Origin: Candidatus Woesearchaeota archaeon CG10_big_fil_rev_8_21_14_0_10_32_9
Lineage (GTDB): Archaea > Nanobdellota > Nanobdellia > Woesearchaeales > 21-14-0-10-32-9
Assembly (NCBI GenBank): GCA_002762915.1
Contig: PCYF01000029.1
Location: forward strand, 1-39,941
DNA: 39,941 bases
Direction: 5' to 3'
The notes under the pieces were generated by a model. The model had not been told where the DNA came from and did not search any database. It worked only from the letters and a program-made list of their open reading frames with translations. The translations under genes and the position numbers were made by a program. Numbering within the stretch: position 1 is the first letter of the stretch; the number at the start of each line of letters is the position of its first letter. Below, one piece after another: positions 24,770 to 32,628 of the stretch.

Positions 24770-25255
24770 ATGGAACAGTATCAAGAACTAAGAGAAAAAG
24801 CACGAAGGAACGTTCAAGTTGCGGATCACATGTTAACAATGAGTTATCCGATGCTTAAAGATCCGAAAATTCTTGTTTCGGTCGCAACAAATTTATTGCA
24901 AGCTTCTGAAAATGCAATCACCGCAATATTAGAATACGAAAGACTTTTCAAAAGAATTCCCGCTTATCATGATACATTTCAAGGAAAAATAGATGTGTTT
25001 AGAGACAAAGTCATGAAGTCGTACGGTTTTGATTCAAAAGGACTAAGACTTGCGACAGATTTGAAAGAAATAATTGGGGCACACAAAGAAAGTCCGGTAG
25101 AATTCGCGAGAAAAGATAAATTTGTAATCGCAAGTGATAATTATGAAATTAGAACATTATCTGTTTCTGATTTAAAAAAATACATTGAAGAAACTAAAAC
25201 ATTTATCGATCAAATATATAGGGTGACTCAAAAAAATGATGGAATCTTTAGATGA
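24770..25255 (+). CDS. all-helical protein of unknown function, first of a pair
   Basis: 161 residues, predicted almost entirely helical, soluble, with no signal or membrane segment. It has amphipathic helices such as KARRNVQVADHMLTMSYPM and LVSVATNLLQASENAITAIL that give a HEPN-like feel, but the HEPN R-x4-6-H motif is not clear, so I do not call it that. The last 20 bases overlap the start of the next gene, whose product has a similar beginning (ELKRVDHLIYVSLKYTRTID), so the two may be distant paralogues acting as a heterodimer. A TATA box gives a leaderless start. Confidence 0.85.
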   Translation: MEQYQELREKARRNVQVADHMLTMSYPMLKDPKILVSVATNLLQASENAITAILEYERLFKRIPAYHDTFQGKIDVFRDKVMKSYGFDSKGLRLATDLKEIIGAHKESPVEFARKDKFVIASDNYEIRTLSVSDLKKYIEETKTFIDQIYRVTQKNDGIFR

Positions 25256-25697
25256 TGCAAAAGAAGAGCTTAAGCGAGTAGATCATTTAATTTATGTGAG
25301 CTTAAAGTATACCAGAACAATTGATGTATTTTTAAACGCGATAAACAGAATGATTGATGCATATGATGCAATGTTCACAGCGTTGCTAAAACAAGCTGTG
25401 GAAAATAAAAAATTAGAAGAAGTTCCAAAATCTCCGATAGAAAGAGGCAATCAATTAAAAGAATTATATGCTGAGGATCAACAAGTAATAGACAACGTGG
25501 AACTATTTTTTTTACTACGAAAATTACATAGGGCATCAGGTCAAACCAGGGAACAAGAATACAGAAGACACGTAACTATGCGAACTATAATTGACGGAAA
25601 AGAAGAAATAGTCAACATAGATATAATGACGAGTTATTACCACTTCCAAATGGAATTCTTCAAAAAAGTAAAGAAAATAATCCTCGGAGAAGAATAA
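25236..25697 (+). CDS. all-helical protein of unknown function, second of a pair
   Basis: 153 residues, helical and soluble. It starts inside the preceding gene (20-base overlap; ATG 25236 or 25239), so it is translationally coupled. It opens with EELKRVDHLIYVSLKYTRTI and FLNAINRMIDAYDAMFTALL helices, similar in layout to the upstream product, and has a central YRRHVTMRTIIDGKEEIVNI strand-like segment. Coupled production and similar shape argue for a two-subunit complex. It precedes the MinD-like ATPase by 63 bases. No known domain recognised with confidence. Confidence 0.85.
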   Translation: MMESLDDAKEELKRVDHLIYVSLKYTRTIDVFLNAINRMIDAYDAMFTALLKQAVENKKLEEVPKSPIERGNQLKELYAEDQQVIDNVELFFLLRKLHRASGQTREQEYRRHVTMRTIIDGKEEIVNIDIMTSYYHFQMEFFKKVKKIILGEE

Positions 25698-25760
25698 TTT
25701 TAAATACTAATAAACAAAAAATTAGTTTAATTAAATAATTAGTGAGTGATTTAGCATAAA

Positions 25761-26471
25761 ATGACCAAATTTATAACGATTTTAAGCGGAAAAGGCGGTG
25801 TTGGAAAAACAACTACTGCAATAAATCTAGGATTAGCGTTACATCAACTAGGCGTAGATGTTGTGGTTATGGATGGAAATTTAAGCTCGCCTAATTTGTC
25901 TGTTCATTTGGGAACATCTCGGTTTCCAATAACAATACACGATGTTATGTGTAGAAATGAACCAGTACAAAAAGCAATTTATATTCATCCAGAAACAGGA
26001 TTAAAAATAATTCCTGCAGATCTAGCAATATCAAGTATGAAATTAATAGACTTCGACTTATTAAAGAGAAACGTACAAGATTTACATTTAATGTCTGATT
26101 ACGTTATAGTTGATGGATCTCCTGGTTTGGGAAGAGAGACAGAAAAACTAATGAACTTGTCTGACGAAGTAATTGTTGTAACAAATCCAGATAGAGCTTC
26201 AATAATGGACGCAAAAAGATTAATAGAATTCACGAAATATTTTAACAAAACAATAGCAGGATTACTCGTTTCTAAGTTTGAAAAGAAAGACCACAAATTA
26301 TCTATTGAAGAGATAGAAAAATACCTTAATATGCCGGTTACTACTATAATTCCACAAGATGAAAGATTTGAAAAATCAGTACATGAAAAGAAACCATATT
26401 TACACATGTATCCAAATAGACAAGCCGCGAAGAATTATTTAGATATGGCTAGAAAAATAGCAAATAAATAA
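25761..26471 (+). CDS. MinD/ParA-family ATPase
   Basis: 236 residues. Deviant Walker A SGKGGVGKTTTA with the signature second lysine at about residues 9-19, then VVVMDGNLSSPNLSVHLG (A' region), Walker B-like YVIVDGSPGLG, and the VTNPDRASIMDAKRLIE strand-helix typical of MinD. It belongs to the SIMIBI class of dimerising ATPases that position or deliver partners. It lacks an obvious C-terminal amphipathic membrane-targeting helix of bacterial MinD, so it may act on soluble partners or be recruited. A STAS-like gene follows after 40 bases and may be its partner (inference). Divisome or surface-structure positioning are both possible. Confidence 0.92.
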   Translation: MTKFITILSGKGGVGKTTTAINLGLALHQLGVDVVVMDGNLSSPNLSVHLGTSRFPITIHDVMCRNEPVQKAIYIHPETGLKIIPADLAISSMKLIDFDLLKRNVQDLHLMSDYVIVDGSPGLGRETEKLMNLSDEVIVVTNPDRASIMDAKRLIEFTKYFNKTIAGLLVSKFEKKDHKLSIEEIEKYLNMPVTTIIPQDERFEKSVHEKKPYLHMYPNRQAAKNYLDMARKIANK

Positions 26472-26511
26472 TAATAATTGTATCATAAGGATTACTCAGG
26501 AGAACTAAACA

Positions 26512-26784
26512 GTGGATATAGGAAATTATGTTGACAAATACTTTATACTTGTTCCAGAAGAAAAAATTCTTAGCGAATTGCCAAAATTAAACCATAACTC
26601 TGCTAATCAAAGTTATGACGTTCTTCTGAATTTAGCTAAAGTTGAACAAATAACTACAAGTAGTCTTATACAAATTATGAAATATAAAGAGCAAGGAAAA
26701 GTGTTTGTTTTTAATGTTAATGCAGCAATTCATGCCAAACTAGAACTAACAAGAATGTATCGTTTATTAGATTATGTACAATAG
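26512..26784 (+). CDS. small STAS-like protein
   Basis: 90 residues from a GTG start with GGAG about 10 bases upstream. Residues about 36-88 have the STAS/anti-sigma-antagonist order: strand YDVLLNLAKVEQI, a TTSSLIQIMKYK helix cap and helix, strand KVFVFNVN, and a final helix LELTRMYRLLDYV. In SpoIIAA-type proteins the cap is DSSG and a Ser is phosphorylated; here it is TTSS (residues 48-51), keeping a Ser at the matching place but losing the Asp and Gly. It follows the MinD-like gene and is likely in the same transcript. STAS regulators are uncommon in archaea, so a switch protein for the ATPase is a tempting but unproven reading. Confidence 0.75.
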   Translation: MDIGNYVDKYFILVPEEKILSELPKLNHNSANQSYDVLLNLAKVEQITTSSLIQIMKYKEQGKVFVFNVNAAIHAKLELTRMYRLLDYVQ

Positions 26785-26816
26785 TTATTAAAAAGACGAT
26801 TAGCTTTGTTAGATAA

Positions 26817-26826
26817 ATTTTATAAG
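26817..26826 (+). promoter_or_regulatory. TATA box for the NUDIX gene
   Basis: ATTTTATAAG lies about 22-30 bases before ATG 26848, indicating a leaderless message. Confidence 0.6.
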
Positions 26827-26847
26827 TCTGATTAATGTTTCTTAAGT

Positions 26848-27252
26848 ATGATAATAAAAAATCCTAGACCTGGAAGTGCAGTAATAGTAGTTCATGAAGG
26901 AAAAATTCTTCTTGGAAAAAGAAATAAAGTAAATGCTAATAACAAATGGGTGCTGCCCGGGGGAGGAATAGATTGGGGAGAAACCTCAAAAGATGCAGCA
27001 AAACGAGAAGCTCTTGAAGAAACAGGTTTAGAAGTAGAACTAGAAAAACTAGTATGTATTAAAGAAATTATAGCTATACATGCAGATTATCACGCAATAG
27101 TCTTCTTTTACCTTGCAAAACCCAAAAACACAGATATAACTGTAAGCGATGATCTCTCAGAAGCTAAATTCTTCACAATAGACGAAATAAAGGCTTTAGA
27201 CTGTGTTACGAGCGTGGAAGAGGTTCTAAAAGAGGCAAAACTCTGGTCTTAA
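26848..27252 (+). CDS. NUDIX hydrolase
   Basis: 134 residues with a complete NUDIX box from Gly 39 to Leu 61: G-x5-E (Glu 45), then x7-REALEETGL (Arg 53, Glu 54, Glu 57, Glu 58, Gly 60). Upstream strands AVIVVHEGKILLGKR and KWVLPGGG are typical of MutT-like nucleotide or nucleotide-sugar pyrophosphatases. Substrate cannot be read from sequence; housecleaning of oxidised nucleotides or turnover of nucleotide sugars for the glycan genes downstream are both possible. It has its own TATA box and begins at an ATG without a ribosome site. Confidence 0.95.
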   Translation: MIIKNPRPGSAVIVVHEGKILLGKRNKVNANNKWVLPGGGIDWGETSKDAAKREALEETGLEVELEKLVCIKEIIAIHADYHAIVFFYLAKPKNTDITVSDDLSEAKFFTIDEIKALDCVTSVEEVLKEAKLWS

Positions 27253-27258
27253 ACAAAA

Positions 27259-27270
27259 GGTTTATATAGT
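27259..27270 (+). promoter_or_regulatory. TATA box for the PRC-barrel gene
   Basis: GGTTTATATAGT about 50-60 bases before ATG 27320, with a T-run and then AAGGTGGTG in the leader. The T-run at 27280-27288 may also end the upstream message. Confidence 0.55.
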
Positions 27271-27319
27271 AATAATGCCTTTTTTTTAACATTAATAACT
27301 ATGTGAAGGTGGTGTTTAA

Positions 27320-27586
27320 ATGCTTAAAATGAAAAGAATAGGAGAAACCTACGATATGAGAGTATTCACAGACACAGGAGAGTACTTCGGTGATGTTGAA
27401 GAAGTTATAGTAACAAATACAAAAATATTCGGCTGGAAAGTAAGAGCAACTAAGAATTCATTCTTAATAAAAGTCCTAGGCTCTGCAAAAGGCGTTATAG
27501 TTCCTCATCAATTGGTTAAGAACATAGGGGATATAATGATAATCAGCAAATCAGCAGTACCTAGTTACAACGCTGACGAAGAGTAA
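27320..27586 (+). CDS. PRC-barrel domain protein
   Basis: 88 residues: a single PRC-barrel domain, with strands MRVFTDTGEYFGDVEEVIV, GWKVRATKNSFLIK, and GVIVPHQLVKNIGDIMII. Such small stand-alone PRC-barrels are widespread in archaea; related domains serve in ribosome maturation (RimM) and in archaeal cell division (CdpB proteins bind SepF), so a divisome role is possible, and a MinD-like ATPase lies just upstream. Start is set by AAGGTGGTG 5 bases before the ATG. It is followed by T-rich sequence. Confidence 0.9.
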   Translation: MLKMKRIGETYDMRVFTDTGEYFGDVEEVIVTNTKIFGWKVRATKNSFLIKVLGSAKGVIVPHQLVKNIGDIMIISKSAVPSYNADEE

Positions 27587-27600
27587 TTTTTCACTTTTTT
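27587..27600 (+). terminator. T-rich stretch after the PRC-barrel gene
   Basis: Runs of five and six T directly after the stop codon (27587-27591, 27595-27600), a likely archaeal termination signal before the glycosyltransferase genes. Confidence 0.45.
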
Positions 27601-27642
27601 CCATTATCTTTTTAAAATCTTCTTCTTTACGGCTTCTAACAC

Positions 27643-29148
27643 ATGAAGTCAACTTCGAAAATATGGTTAATAGTAATATTTTTGCTCATTTTTGGAACAA
27701 GAATATTTCTAGCAATGCAAATACCTTCTTTAGATTATGAAGCTTACTCAGTTGTAAGACAAGTAGAAAATATAAAACACACAGGCTTACCTTTATTTGA
27801 AGATGATATCAGCTATTCTGGAAGAACACACATATTTAGTCCCGTGTATCATTATTTCTTAGCCATATTCAGTTTTATTATGCCTTTAGAATTAGTTGCA
27901 AAAATAATTCCGAATCTTTTAGCTGCACTGACTCTTGTAGTTGTATTTTTTATAGTAAAGAGTTTGACTGAAGATGAAACAATAGCACTACTAACTGCAG
28001 GAATATCGGGAATAATTCCAATTTTCTTTAATAACACAATCAATAATGCATCAGTATATTCGGCAGTAGTTCCATTGTTTTTTCTAACAATATACTATTT
28101 CATAAACACGTTAAAAGATGAAACCAATGTAATTAAATTGTTAATAACTATGATTCTTATAACTGTGATACATCCTGCTTCATTTATACTTGTGTTAAGC
28201 TTATTGTTGTATATATTGCTTGTGAAAATACAAGGATTTAGAGAAAGTAGACGTGCGACAGAATTAGTTCTTTTCTTTTTGTTCTTTGTATTTTGGGTAA
28301 ACATGATAATATACAAAAATGCATTCTTATTTCACAAAGAATCAATAATATGGCAAAACATGCCTACATTGTTATTGAGTCAATCATTTGCAGAAGTAAC
28401 TTTCTTGGAAAGCATATTGAGTATTGGCGCAATTCCTCTGATATTCGGTTTAATAAGCATTTATTTGACATTGTTTACAACAAAAAGAAAAACACTTACA
28501 TTGCTATTGAGCGTTTGTGCAGCAATTTTCCTATTAATTTGGTTACAATATTTGGACTTATTTACAGGATTAACTTTTTTGGGAGTTGCATTGTGTATAA
28601 TGTCTGCAGAAGCCTTCAAAAGACTTTACGATTCTTCCAAAATATTAAAATTAAAACATGCTTCCAAATATTTTTTAATAATAATAAGTGTGCTTGCACT
28701 AGTTGCATTTATACCAAATATAAATTACTTTTTAACAAATACTGATGTGAGGCCGTCACAAGAAGATATTCAAGCATTTGTTTGGTTGGGACAAAACATT
28801 CCAAAAAATTCAACTGTATTAGCATATCCTAATGAGGGTGGAGTAATGAGTTTTTTCTCACAAAGAAAAAATGTTATAGATGAGGATTTCTTGCTTATTC
28901 CGAATATAAATACAAGATATAAAGATACAACCGATATCTATAAGCAAAGATTCTTAACAAGCGCACTTGAAACTCTAAATTACTATGGTGTCGATTATAT
29001 CATTTTGACAACTCAGATTCAAAATAGATTAAATCTTACTGACTTAATGTTTGTTGATCAAACTTGTTTCACAAAGCTTTATCCTAAAAATAATCAAACT
29101 CAAGAACCAATAATTTACAAAGTAAATTGTGTGTTGAACTCGGTATAA
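27643..29148 (+). CDS. GT-C fold membrane glycosyltransferase-like protein
   Basis: 501 residues with about 10-12 membrane helices and a soluble C-terminal region of about 130 residues. The first helix is followed by an acidic loop (PSLDYEAYSVVRQVENI) with the Asp/Glu-Tyr pattern of GT-C glycosyltransferases, which use dolichol- or polyprenyl-linked sugars, and YSGRTHIFSPVYHYFLAIF in the first outer loop. It forms a pair with the next gene, of the same build, which starts 2 bases after its stop. Likely role in decorating surface proteins or lipids; donor and acceptor unknown. Confidence 0.82.
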   Translation: MKSTSKIWLIVIFLLIFGTRIFLAMQIPSLDYEAYSVVRQVENIKHTGLPLFEDDISYSGRTHIFSPVYHYFLAIFSFIMPLELVAKIIPNLLAALTLVVVFFIVKSLTEDETIALLTAGISGIIPIFFNNTINNASVYSAVVPLFFLTIYYFINTLKDETNVIKLLITMILITVIHPASFILVLSLLLYILLVKIQGFRESRRATELVLFFLFFVFWVNMIIYKNAFLFHKESIIWQNMPTLLLSQSFAEVTFLESILSIGAIPLIFGLISIYLTLFTTKRKTLTLLLSVCAAIFLLIWLQYLDLFTGLTFLGVALCIMSAEAFKRLYDSSKILKLKHASKYFLIIISVLALVAFIPNINYFLTNTDVRPSQEDIQAFVWLGQNIPKNSTVLAYPNEGGVMSFFSQRKNVIDEDFLLIPNINTRYKDTTDIYKQRFLTSALETLNYYGVDYIILTTQIQNRLNLTDLMFVDQTCFTKLYPKNNQTQEPIIYKVNCVLNSV

Positions 29149-29150
29149 AC

Positions 29151-30572
29151 ATGAAAAAAACTCAAACTAAAAATAAGTATAATTTGTTACTCATTTTAGT
29201 AATATTAGTTCTGATAAGTGTTCCAATTCTAATTAAAACAACTACTTCACAGAAGACTTATCTCTCAGAAGAAACTTATTACCATGAGCGAATCATTCAA
29301 CAAATAAGAGACACAGGAAAATTAACCACGGATCTTGTACAAGAACAACGAATTCCTACAAACTTATTTTATGTTCTATTTGCGTATACATATATTCCTA
29401 CAAATATTCTAATAGTTATAATTCCAATAATTTTTGCAGCATTATCTCTTTTTATGCTCTTTAAAATATTAAAGGAATTGAAAATCAATGAAGAAGTTAT
29501 AAGATATGGGGTGATTGTTGCGGTAATTTCACCAGCAATATTGTATGTCTTTACTGTGTTTTCTCCAAAAGATCTCATTTATTTTTTGATATTAACAACA
29601 ATATTCTTAGCGCTAAAAAATAATAAACTTACTGTTCTTACTCTAATATTATTGACCTGGTCAAATGCTATAATAGGAGGAATAACTCTTTTATTACTAG
29701 TTGTGGGGGCTCTGTTAAATTATATGAAAGATAGAAAACAAATGTATAGCAACATAGTTGCATACGTTTTAACATTAATCTTATTATTTGTATTTTCTAG
29801 AGTAAATTTAATTCTAGATTTTACTCCAACGATACTAGGGTTTGGAGAACTATTCAGTGAATTCGGTTCGTTGCAAGGATACACAATAATGATTCTAGGT
29901 TTAGCAATAATCGGAATAGCTTCTTGGTGGATAAAAACTACAGAGAGAACGACAATGATCCTAACAATAAGCGCATTATTTGTTATATCCATCATATATC
30001 CGACTATTAAACTTATGACTTTGACTTTGTTTGCAATATATGCTGGATTTGCAATTGATTATTTAATAACAAGAGTATGGAGATTAGAAATTCTAAAAAA
30101 TATAACTTTATTGCTCATAATATGTAGTTTAATATTTTCAATGGTTGTATTTAATACTACAATTCTAAAAACTGTTAGTTATGATAAAGTTATTGGTGCA
30201 GCACAATTAACTGCGACAGATAAGGGAGACATTATTTTAAGTTCGGAAAAAAACGGATTCATTATACAAAATCTTGCGGGCAGAAAAACATATCTTGATG
30301 GGGTATCATATAAATATAATGAATACTCAAACAAAAGCACTTTATCTGAGCAGATTTATTATTCAAAAAATCTAGAGACTCTTGAAAAAGATTTACAAAA
30401 CAACTCAATAAGATATATATTTATTGATTCAGAAATGAAACAAAATATTTGGAATAATAAAGAAGAAGGATTAATGTTCTTTCTCATTAATGCAAAAGAG
30501 TTCGTAAAAGTGTATGAAAATAATGAAATAGAGATATATAGATATTTAGGCGAGATTCATAATGAAAATTAA
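29151..30572 (+). CDS. GT-C fold membrane glycosyltransferase-like protein, second copy
   Basis: 473 residues from ATG 29151; an upstream in-frame start lies inside the preceding gene and is less likely. About 10-12 membrane helices and a C-terminal outer domain of about 120 residues (about 345-470) that contains ILSSEKNGFIIQNLAGRKTY. The first outer loop has LSEETYYHERIIQQIRDTG, again an acidic GT-C-like motif. Similarity of layout to the preceding protein suggests paralogues that diverged to use different sugars or acceptors. It precedes the GT2 gene by 29 bases in the same direction. Confidence 0.82.
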   Translation: MKKTQTKNKYNLLLILVILVLISVPILIKTTTSQKTYLSEETYYHERIIQQIRDTGKLTTDLVQEQRIPTNLFYVLFAYTYIPTNILIVIIPIIFAALSLFMLFKILKELKINEEVIRYGVIVAVISPAILYVFTVFSPKDLIYFLILTTIFLALKNNKLTVLTLILLTWSNAIIGGITLLLLVVGALLNYMKDRKQMYSNIVAYVLTLILLFVFSRVNLILDFTPTILGFGELFSEFGSLQGYTIMILGLAIIGIASWWIKTTERTTMILTISALFVISIIYPTIKLMTLTLFAIYAGFAIDYLITRVWRLEILKNITLLLIICSLIFSMVVFNTTILKTVSYDKVIGAAQLTATDKGDIILSSEKNGFIIQNLAGRKTYLDGVSYKYNEYSNKSTLSEQIYYSKNLETLEKDLQNNSIRYIFIDSEMKQNIWNNKEEGLMFFLINAKEFVKVYENNEIEIYRYLGEIHNEN

Positions 30573-30601
30573 CGTGAATATAGCGTTAGAGTATAAATAA
30601 A

Positions 30602-31870
30602 ATGTTGGGACCGATAGAAATAATACAAAGTGTAATATATTTTGTTTCATTGTATTATGTAGTTTTCTGGTTACTGGTTTTATTTGATGCCCCTGAAAAA
30701 GATGAAAAAAGAAAAAACAAAGAATGGCCTGAAATAAGTATCTTGGTTCCGGCTTATAATGAGGAAAGAAATATAGTTGCCACATTGAAAGCAACGCATG
30801 ATTTGGATTATCCAAGAGATAAAGTAAAATTATTTTTTATAGACGATGGTTCTAGTGACAAAACTCTTGAAAAAGGAACAAAATATCTGAATACATTAAT
30901 AGAAAAAAAAGAATATTCTGATATAAGAATAATAACTCAAAAAAATGGCGGAAAATATTCTGCATTAAATAATGCGTTGAAATACGTTGATACTGAACTC
31001 TTTGCAACATTAGATGCTGATTCTATGCCTGAAACTGATGCTTTAAAAAAAATTGTTGAAAAATTTGATGATCCCGAGATTGGCGCAGTTTCTCCGGTGC
31101 TGAAAGTATACAATCCTAAAAATTATTTACAAAAAATACAATGGTTTGAATATGCTGTAAATCATTTCTATAAGAGCATTATTTGCAAATTAAATGCAAT
31201 ACATGTTACTCCAGGACCATTATCAACATACAGAACAAAAGTTGTTAGACGAATTGGTTACTTCAGAGAAGCACATAAAACTGAAGATATGGAGATGGCG
31301 ATGAGAATACAAAAGGCGCATTATAGGATAATACAAGCGAATGATGCATTTGTTTATACAAAAGCACCAAACACAATAAAAGCACTATACAAACAAAGAC
31401 ATAGATGGAATTTAGGCACCTTCAAGAATCTAATAGATTATAGAAAAATGATGTTTAACAGAAAATATGGAGATTTCGGTTTATTCCAACTTCCGGTAAT
31501 ACTTATATCAGGATTATTAGGGGTTGTTGTAATATCTTTAGTTGTAAATGAGCTGTGGAAATCACTTAGACACACTTATAATATGTTGAAATTATTCAAT
31601 TTTAATATTTTAGACTATATGCGTACTCTGAAGTTTGATATAATGTTATACGATGTTGATTTAAGAACTACTGCAACATTTGTAATATTTTTAGCATTAA
31701 GCATACTTGTAATTTGGTTATCTTTGAAAGTATATAGAGAAAGATTCTTGATAAAAAGGATTATTTCTTTTGTATTGTATTTCTTCTTGTACTATTTATT
31801 TTTAGGAATAGTTTGGCTAGGAGTATTCAAAGATGTCATGCTTGGGAGAGGAAGCGACTGGAAAAAATAA
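30602..31870 (+). CDS. family 2 glycosyltransferase, processive-synthase type
   Basis: 422 residues. One helix at about 8-28, then the catalytic domain with ISILVPAYNEERN (residues 45-57), DDGS at 81-84, the DAD metal site at 138-140, TED at 227-229 and QRHRW at 265-269; this full set marks GT2 synthases of the hyaluronan/poly-GlcNAc/cellulose type. Three C-terminal helices (about 290-315, 355-378 and 385-410) complete a membrane channel. It would elongate a polysaccharide from a nucleotide sugar or glycosylate a lipid on the cytoplasmic face. It sits with GT-C genes and probably supplies the same surface glycan. Confidence 0.93.
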   Translation: MLGPIEIIQSVIYFVSLYYVVFWLLVLFDAPEKDEKRKNKEWPEISILVPAYNEERNIVATLKATHDLDYPRDKVKLFFIDDGSSDKTLEKGTKYLNTLIEKKEYSDIRIITQKNGGKYSALNNALKYVDTELFATLDADSMPETDALKKIVEKFDDPEIGAVSPVLKVYNPKNYLQKIQWFEYAVNHFYKSIICKLNAIHVTPGPLSTYRTKVVRRIGYFREAHKTEDMEMAMRIQKAHYRIIQANDAFVYTKAPNTIKALYKQRHRWNLGTFKNLIDYRKMMFNRKYGDFGLFQLPVILISGLLGVVVISLVVNELWKSLRHTYNMLKLFNFNILDYMRTLKFDIMLYDVDLRTTATFVIFLALSILVIWLSLKVYRERFLIKRIISFVLYFFLYYLFLGIVWLGVFKDVMLGRGSDWKK

Positions 31871-31874
31871 GAAA

Positions 31875-31886
31875 CCTTATAAATTA
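31875..31886 (+). promoter_or_regulatory. TATA box for the thioredoxin-fold gene
   Basis: CCTTATAAATTA ends 19 bases before ATG 31906, which implies a leaderless message. Confidence 0.6.
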
Positions 31887-31905
31887 AAAAACGGTACTAA
31901 TAAAA

Positions 31906-32610
31906 ATGAGAAAGTTTGAGAAAAGAAAATATGTTATAGCTTTTATAATTACTTTAGCAATATTTTTACTAGGATTCTTTTTAGGATTTGTAATGGACTT
32001 ACAAAGAGTGAATTACTTTCAAGAAATAACCGATAAACAAAAATTGGACTTAACCAGTTTGCAATTACAATATGAATTGGCTCAAGAAGAACCATTCTCA
32101 GAAAGTTGTGGCGCATTTGAAGTTTTATTTCAAAGATTTATGATCGATTTGGAAGACAATAGAATAAGAATAGATAATTATTATGAACAGGCCGATGTGA
32201 AGAAAGAAGATTTTCAAAATCTAAAAAGAGAGTATATGATATCTCAGATTAAGTTTTGGCAAATATCAAGAAACTTAAAAAAATTCTGTCCACAAAATTA
32301 TGACTTCGTGACTGTAATTTATTTCTACTCGGACGATTCATCTTGTGCAGATTGCTCTTCACAAGCAAATGTATTAGATTATTATAAACGAGTTCTAAAA
32401 GATAACATATTGATATTTTCTATTGATGAAACTTTTAAGGATAGAGAACCAATCATAGAGTTGTTCAAAGCAACATATAATATTACACAATATCCCACTT
32501 TAATAATTAATGACAAAGCATACAGTCCTCTAATGGACAAAACTCAATTAAAAGAAATACTTTGCCGAGAATATTCATCCCCTGATGTAAAACAACAACT
32601 GTGTGAATAG
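31906..32610 (+). CDS. membrane-anchored thioredoxin-fold protein with C-x2-C
   Basis: 234 residues. A basic N-terminus and one helix at about 9-29, a helical stretch at about 35-125, then a thioredoxin-like domain at about 133-220: strand FVTVIYFYSDD, the CADC site at 147-150, and a YPTLIIND strand with cis-Pro at residue 197. Two extra cysteines (about 68 and 128) flank the domain. It probably faces outside and may act as a disulfide oxidase or isomerase; the pilin-like cluster encodes many paired cysteines that would need such a helper (inference). It has its own leaderless promoter after the GT2 gene. Confidence 0.85.
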   Translation: MRKFEKRKYVIAFIITLAIFLLGFFLGFVMDLQRVNYFQEITDKQKLDLTSLQLQYELAQEEPFSESCGAFEVLFQRFMIDLEDNRIRIDNYYEQADVKKEDFQNLKREYMISQIKFWQISRNLKKFCPQNYDFVTVIYFYSDDSSCADCSSQANVLDYYKRVLKDNILIFSIDETFKDREPIIELFKATYNITQYPTLIINDKAYSPLMDKTQLKEILCREYSSPDVKQQLCE

Positions 32611-32628
32611 TTTTATTCTAGTTTATAC

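Noticed and set aside
24770-25697. HEPN toxin/antitoxin pair
   Set aside because: Helical and overlapping, but I cannot find the R-x4-6-H motif or a MNT partner.
28293-28745. Open frame of about 150 codons on the plus strand inside the GT-C gene
   Set aside because: It lies in another frame of a well-supported membrane protein, has no start signals, and its product is rich in Ile/Asn/Lys/Cys without domain features.
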